A stretch of 64,000 bases of DNA from Chthoniobacterales bacterium. Its GTDB lineage: Bacteria; Verrucomicrobiota; Verrucomicrobiia; Chthoniobacterales; DASVRZ01. Each line of letters starts with the position of its first letter. The stretch's first letter is position 1. Under the pieces are notes generated by a model. The model was not told the DNA's origin, did not search any database, and saw only the letters and a list, made by a program, of their open reading frames with translations. The position numbers and the translations under genes are program-made. This document shows, piece after piece, positions 61,658 through 64,000 of this stretch. The stretch spans positions 1-64,000 of the forward strand of contig JBDSQB010000006.1 in assembly GCA_039930045.1 (NCBI GenBank). Reading direction: 5' to 3'.

Positions 61658-62827
61658 CTAACTCGTCGCGGCCAGAGCCACAATGAAGTCGCTGAGCACG
61701 TCGATGGACTTGGCCACATCCGCCGCCTGCACCGACTCCGCGGGGTGGTGGCTGATGCCGTCTTTGCAGCGAATAAAGAGCATCGCCATCGGGCACAAAC
61801 TGGCCATCACCGCCGCATCATGACCCGCGCCGCTGGGCATCGCCACGACGGCCGTTTCGTGCGCCGCGACGACCCGGCGCATGAGTTTGGTGAGAGCTTT
61901 GTCGCAGGGAACAGCATCGGTTTCCTGAAGAAGATCCCAAGTGAGGGTCAACTGACGGCGACTAACGATTCTATCTGCGTGCTCGTGCAACCGCCGGTAA
62001 ATGCGGTCGCAAACGGCGTCACTTTGATCCCGCAGATCGAGGCTGAGCTCGACTTTTCCGGGGATAACGTTGCTCGCTCCCGGATGCACTTCCACGATGC
62101 CGACCGTGCCGAGAATGCCGCAATTTTCCACCGCCGTGATGAACTCCGCCGCGCCACACAATGCGTCGCGCCGCCCATGCATCGGAGTCGTGCCAGCATG
62201 GCCGGCCTGCCCGGTGAAGGTGACTTTGACTCGCTTCTGACTCGCAATCGCCGTGACCACGCCGACGCCCAGATTTCTGGATTCGAGAACCGGCCCCTGC
62301 TCGATATGGACCTCGGCGTAGGCGAGAAATTCACCAGCTTTGCGACGGGCTTTTTCGATGCCTTTCTCCTCGATCAGCGCGAGATCGGCTTTGGTTAGTT
62401 TTCCGGCGAGGGCGCGGCTGCCGAGATAGGTCGTCTGATAACGCACGCCTTCCTCGTCGGAAAAACCCACGACCTCGATGTGAAAGGGCAATGCAACTCC
62501 GCTCGTTTTCAGTTTCTCCACCGCCGCCAGCGCGACCAGCACGCCAAGCGGGCCGTCGTATTTTCCAGCATCGCGCACGGTGTCGAGGTGCGAACCTAAC
62601 AATAAGGTTTTCGCCTTCGGATTCGCGCTGGACCAGCGACCGAAAAGATTGAAGGCCGCATCCTCCGAGACAGCGAGTCCGGCCTGGCGCATCCAGCCTC
62701 CCACGAGCTTGTTGGCACGCTGCATCGCCGGCGAATGAAAGGTGCGGGTGATGCGCCCCGGCTCATCGGTGACGGCGGCGAGTTCGTCACACTGGACGAG
62801 GACTTTTTTAGCGGAGTTAGGTTTCAT
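61658..62827 (-). CDS. allC: Allantoate amidohydrolase (M20 peptidase family)
   Basis: 389 residues, cytosolic. Hydrolyses allantoate to ureidoglycine or ureidoglycolate plus ammonia and carbon dioxide. M20/Zn-hydrolase ligands are visible: H80 in LLGSHLDTV, D91 in AGKYDGPLG, the pair E125/E126 in GFSDEEGVRY, H174 in YAEVHIEQGP and a late His in DGISHHPAES. The dimerisation-domain signature TGQAGHAGTTPM is also present. N-carbamoyl-amino-acid hydrolases are close relatives, but the neighbouring 5-hydroxyisourate hydrolase and OHCU decarboxylase genes and the nearby allantoinase favour allantoate. One base separates it from the preceding gene. Confidence 0.88.
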   Translation of the reverse strand: MKPNSAKKVLVQCDELAAVTDEPGRITRTFHSPAMQRANKLVGGWMRQAGLAVSEDAAFNLFGRWSSANPKAKTLLLGSHLDTVRDAGKYDGPLGVLVALAAVEKLKTSGVALPFHIEVVGFSDEEGVRYQTTYLGSRALAGKLTKADLALIEEKGIEKARRKAGEFLAYAEVHIEQGPVLESRNLGVGVVTAIASQKRVKVTFTGQAGHAGTTPMHGRRDALCGAAEFITAVENCGILGTVGIVEVHPGASNVIPGKVELSLDLRDQSDAVCDRIYRRLHEHADRIVSRRQLTLTWDLLQETDAVPCDKALTKLMRRVVAAHETAVVAMPSGAGHDAAVMASLCPMAMLFIRCKDGISHHPAESVQAADVAKSIDVLSDFIVALAATS

Positions 62828-62828
62828 T

Positions 62829-63158
62829 CTAACTTCCGCGATAGGTGCTGTAAGCCCAGGGGCTGCAGAGGAGCGGGACGTGGTAGCTGGCGTCGATGTC
62901 GTCGATGATGAAACGGATCGGGACGAGGTCGAGGAAGCGCTTTTGTCCGAAGTAGTCGCCGACGAAAAAGGTGAGCTCGTAGGTTCCCTCCACCATTTTC
63001 GATCCTGCTAACAATGGACTGTCCGTGCGTCCGTCGATGTTAGTCGAAACAGATTTGACTAACATTCCACTGTCGAGCGAGCGGAGTTCGATTTTCATGC
63101 CCGGAGCGGGGCGTCCGATGACGGTGTCGAGGACGTGCGTGCTTAGTTTTCCACTCAT
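62829..63158 (-). CDS. uraH: 5-hydroxyisourate hydrolase (transthyretin-like)
   Basis: 109 residues, the normal size of the family. Converts 5-hydroxyisourate, the product of urate oxidation, to OHCU. Starts [17 protein letters not shown] with the family His and ends with the diagnostic YRGS; the second His is in [18 protein letters not shown] and the third conserved region is [10 protein letters not shown]. The ATG overlaps the stop of the OHCU decarboxylase gene (ATGA at 63155-63158), as expected for consecutive pathway steps. Confidence 0.95.
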   Translation of the reverse strand: MSGKLSTHVLDTVIGRPAPGMKIELRSLDSGMLVKSVSTNIDGRTDSPLLAGSKMVEGTYELTFFVGDYFGQKRFLDLVPIRFIIDDIDASYHVPLLCSPWAYSTYRGS

Positions 63159-63655
63159 GGAGAAATCAGGTCATTGATGCGGAGCAGGGCGATTTCAAAA
63201 ATCTCCTGGAGCGCGATTTTCTGTTCGAGTTCCAGTGTATTCTGGAGGCGTTTTGGAAAGGCGGCGAGGATGGCTTCCTTCTTGTTTTTGCGCGCGCAAA
63301 TCACAAACGGAAAATGGAAGCGCACCTTGTATTCGTGGTTGTATTTGTCAAAGGCCGCCACGTCCTCCGGGGTTAGATTCAACAGGCCGGCGGCGGTTTG
63401 CTCGCCCTGCGACTCGGCTGTTAGGACGACGCGGCCCACCAGATCTGGATGGGCGCGAATGAGGCTCATCTGTTCCTTCGCGGTGGCGCTTTCCACGATG
63501 TGCCGGAGCATGGTGTGGAGGTGTTTTTTGTTCTCAAACGGACGCGCCGCCCAGCCGCGCTCGGCGATCCAGGGAGAGTGCTCAAAAATAGGGCCCACGA
63601 TCTTGATGAATTCGTCGTGACTGAACTGGTTGATCTCGTCGATGGAGTAGCTCAC
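63155..63655 (-). CDS. uraD: 2-oxo-4-hydroxy-4-carboxy-5-ureidoimidazoline (OHCU) decarboxylase
   Basis: 166 residues from the GTG at 63655, which gives the family-like opening [20 protein letters not shown]; a TTG at 63682 would overlap the moaA end and is the alternative. Decarboxylates OHCU to S-allantoin. Conserved regions are [38 protein letters not shown] and [10 protein letters not shown] (catalytic His region), and [20 protein letters not shown] near the end. Followed by uraH with a 4-base overlap. Confidence 0.92.
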   Translation of the reverse strand: MSYSIDEINQFSHDEFIKIVGPIFEHSPWIAERGWAARPFENKKHLHTMLRHIVESATAKEQMSLIRAHPDLVGRVVLTAESQGEQTAAGLLNLTPEDVAAFDKYNHEYKVRFHFPFVICARKNKKEAILAAFPKRLQNTLELEQKIALQEIFEIALLRINDLISP

Positions 63656-63671
63656 GGGTGTTGTTAGAAAT

Positions 63672-64000
63672 TCAGCCGCCAATGGCAGTCATCACGCGGC
63701 CCGGCTGATAATTTTCGCGAAACAAATGTTCCGCAGGCTTCGTCGCGAGCGTCTCGAGAAAGAGCCGGGTGAGCCACGCGCGGTCGATCACCGGGCGCAG
63801 CGCGGGAACCAGATCGGTCTCCTGGTGATTCCCCAGACAAGGCCGCAACTGGCCCTCGCAGGTGAGCCGCATTTTATTACAGCGCTCGCAGAAATGCAGG
63901 TCGGTCAGCGCGCCGATAAATCCCACGATGGCCTTGCGCCCGGCGAGCCGGAAATATTTCGCCGGCCCGGCTCCGTAACTGCGCTCGATGGGGATCAATT
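63672..64000 (-). CDS. moaA: GTP 3',8-cyclase MoaA, C-terminal part (5' end beyond window)
   Basis: Only the last ~109 codons are inside the window. They contain the C-terminal [4Fe-4S] cluster motif C-x2-C-x13-C (HFCERCNKMRLTC to LRPCLG) that binds GTP, and the conserved Gly-Gly end (MTAIGG). MoaA catalyses the first step of molybdopterin synthesis. Lying directly before the urate genes, it would fit supply of molybdenum cofactor for a xanthine dehydrogenase feeding the pathway; that enzyme is not in the window. Confidence 0.93.
   Translation of the reverse strand, partial: LIPIERSYGAGPAKYFRLAGRKAIVGFIGALTDLHFCERCNKMRLTCEGQLRPCLGNHQETDLVPALRPVIDRAWLTRLFLETLATKPAEHLFRENYQPGRVMTAIGG

Overview
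The window reads as a chromosomal segment of a Verrucomicrobiota-like bacterium; this is inferred, not proven. Supporting signs are PEP-CTERM and autotransporter-strand-type surface proteins, a very large set of exported plant cell wall hydrolases with no SusC/SusD pair, thrombospondin-3-like C-terminal modules, high G+C, and start codons that mostly lack a Shine-Dalgarno sequence.

Layout. (1) Positions 1-33093, all minus strand: GH27 (cut by the left edge), CE1-type esterase, beta-helix GH141-like protein with a PDZ tail, two GH2, GH51, GH39 and a third GH2; then a PEP-CTERM protein, a giant esterase/LamG/GH2 fusion, gene debris, a second PEP-CTERM protein, two GH74 xyloglucanases and a small secreted protein. 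(2) 33094-33488: divergent control region with a terminator hairpin and a palindromic site. (3) 33489-55937, all plus strand: GH43, GH62, GH127, a broken GH43, GH59, GH27, GH27, GH29, a double GH43 with CBM6, GH43, GH97, GH28, and an NPCBM-GH27 whose leader was borrowed from the GH43 gene. (4) 55938-57345: decayed sequence with a CBM6 remnant and half of a tRNA-Val. (5) 57346-64000, core-like: a transglutaminase-like exported protein (+), then minus-strand allantoinase, a GT87-like membrane protein, a sensor-like membrane protein, allantoate amidohydrolase, 5-hydroxyisourate hydrolase, OHCU decarboxylase and the 3' end of moaA.

Function. The island (1-56 kb) looks like an extracellular machine for xyloglucan, arabinan/arabinoxylan and pectin side chains. 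GH74 would cut the xyloglucan backbone. GH2, GH27, GH59 and GH97 would remove galactose, GH29 and possibly GH141 fucose, and GH51, GH43, GH62 and GH127 arabinose; GH39 and GH43 would act on xylosides, GH28 on galacturonans, and CE1 on acyl esters. Nearly every enzyme has a signal peptide, and no transporter, kinase or transcription regulator is encoded within the island. The right end is a purine-ring catabolism cluster (urate to allantoin to allantoate and ureidoglycolate) next to molybdenum cofactor synthesis, which fits supply of cofactor to a xanthine dehydrogenase outside the window.

Points that stand out: three GH2 enzymes each carry an extra domain nested inside a canonical domain, one of them also fused to an esterase; a GTTAC-N-GT(A/C)AC palindrome sits at the identical distance upstream of two transcription units and recurs in variant form elsewhere; and there is clear evidence of module shuffling, recent duplication and pseudogene formation.
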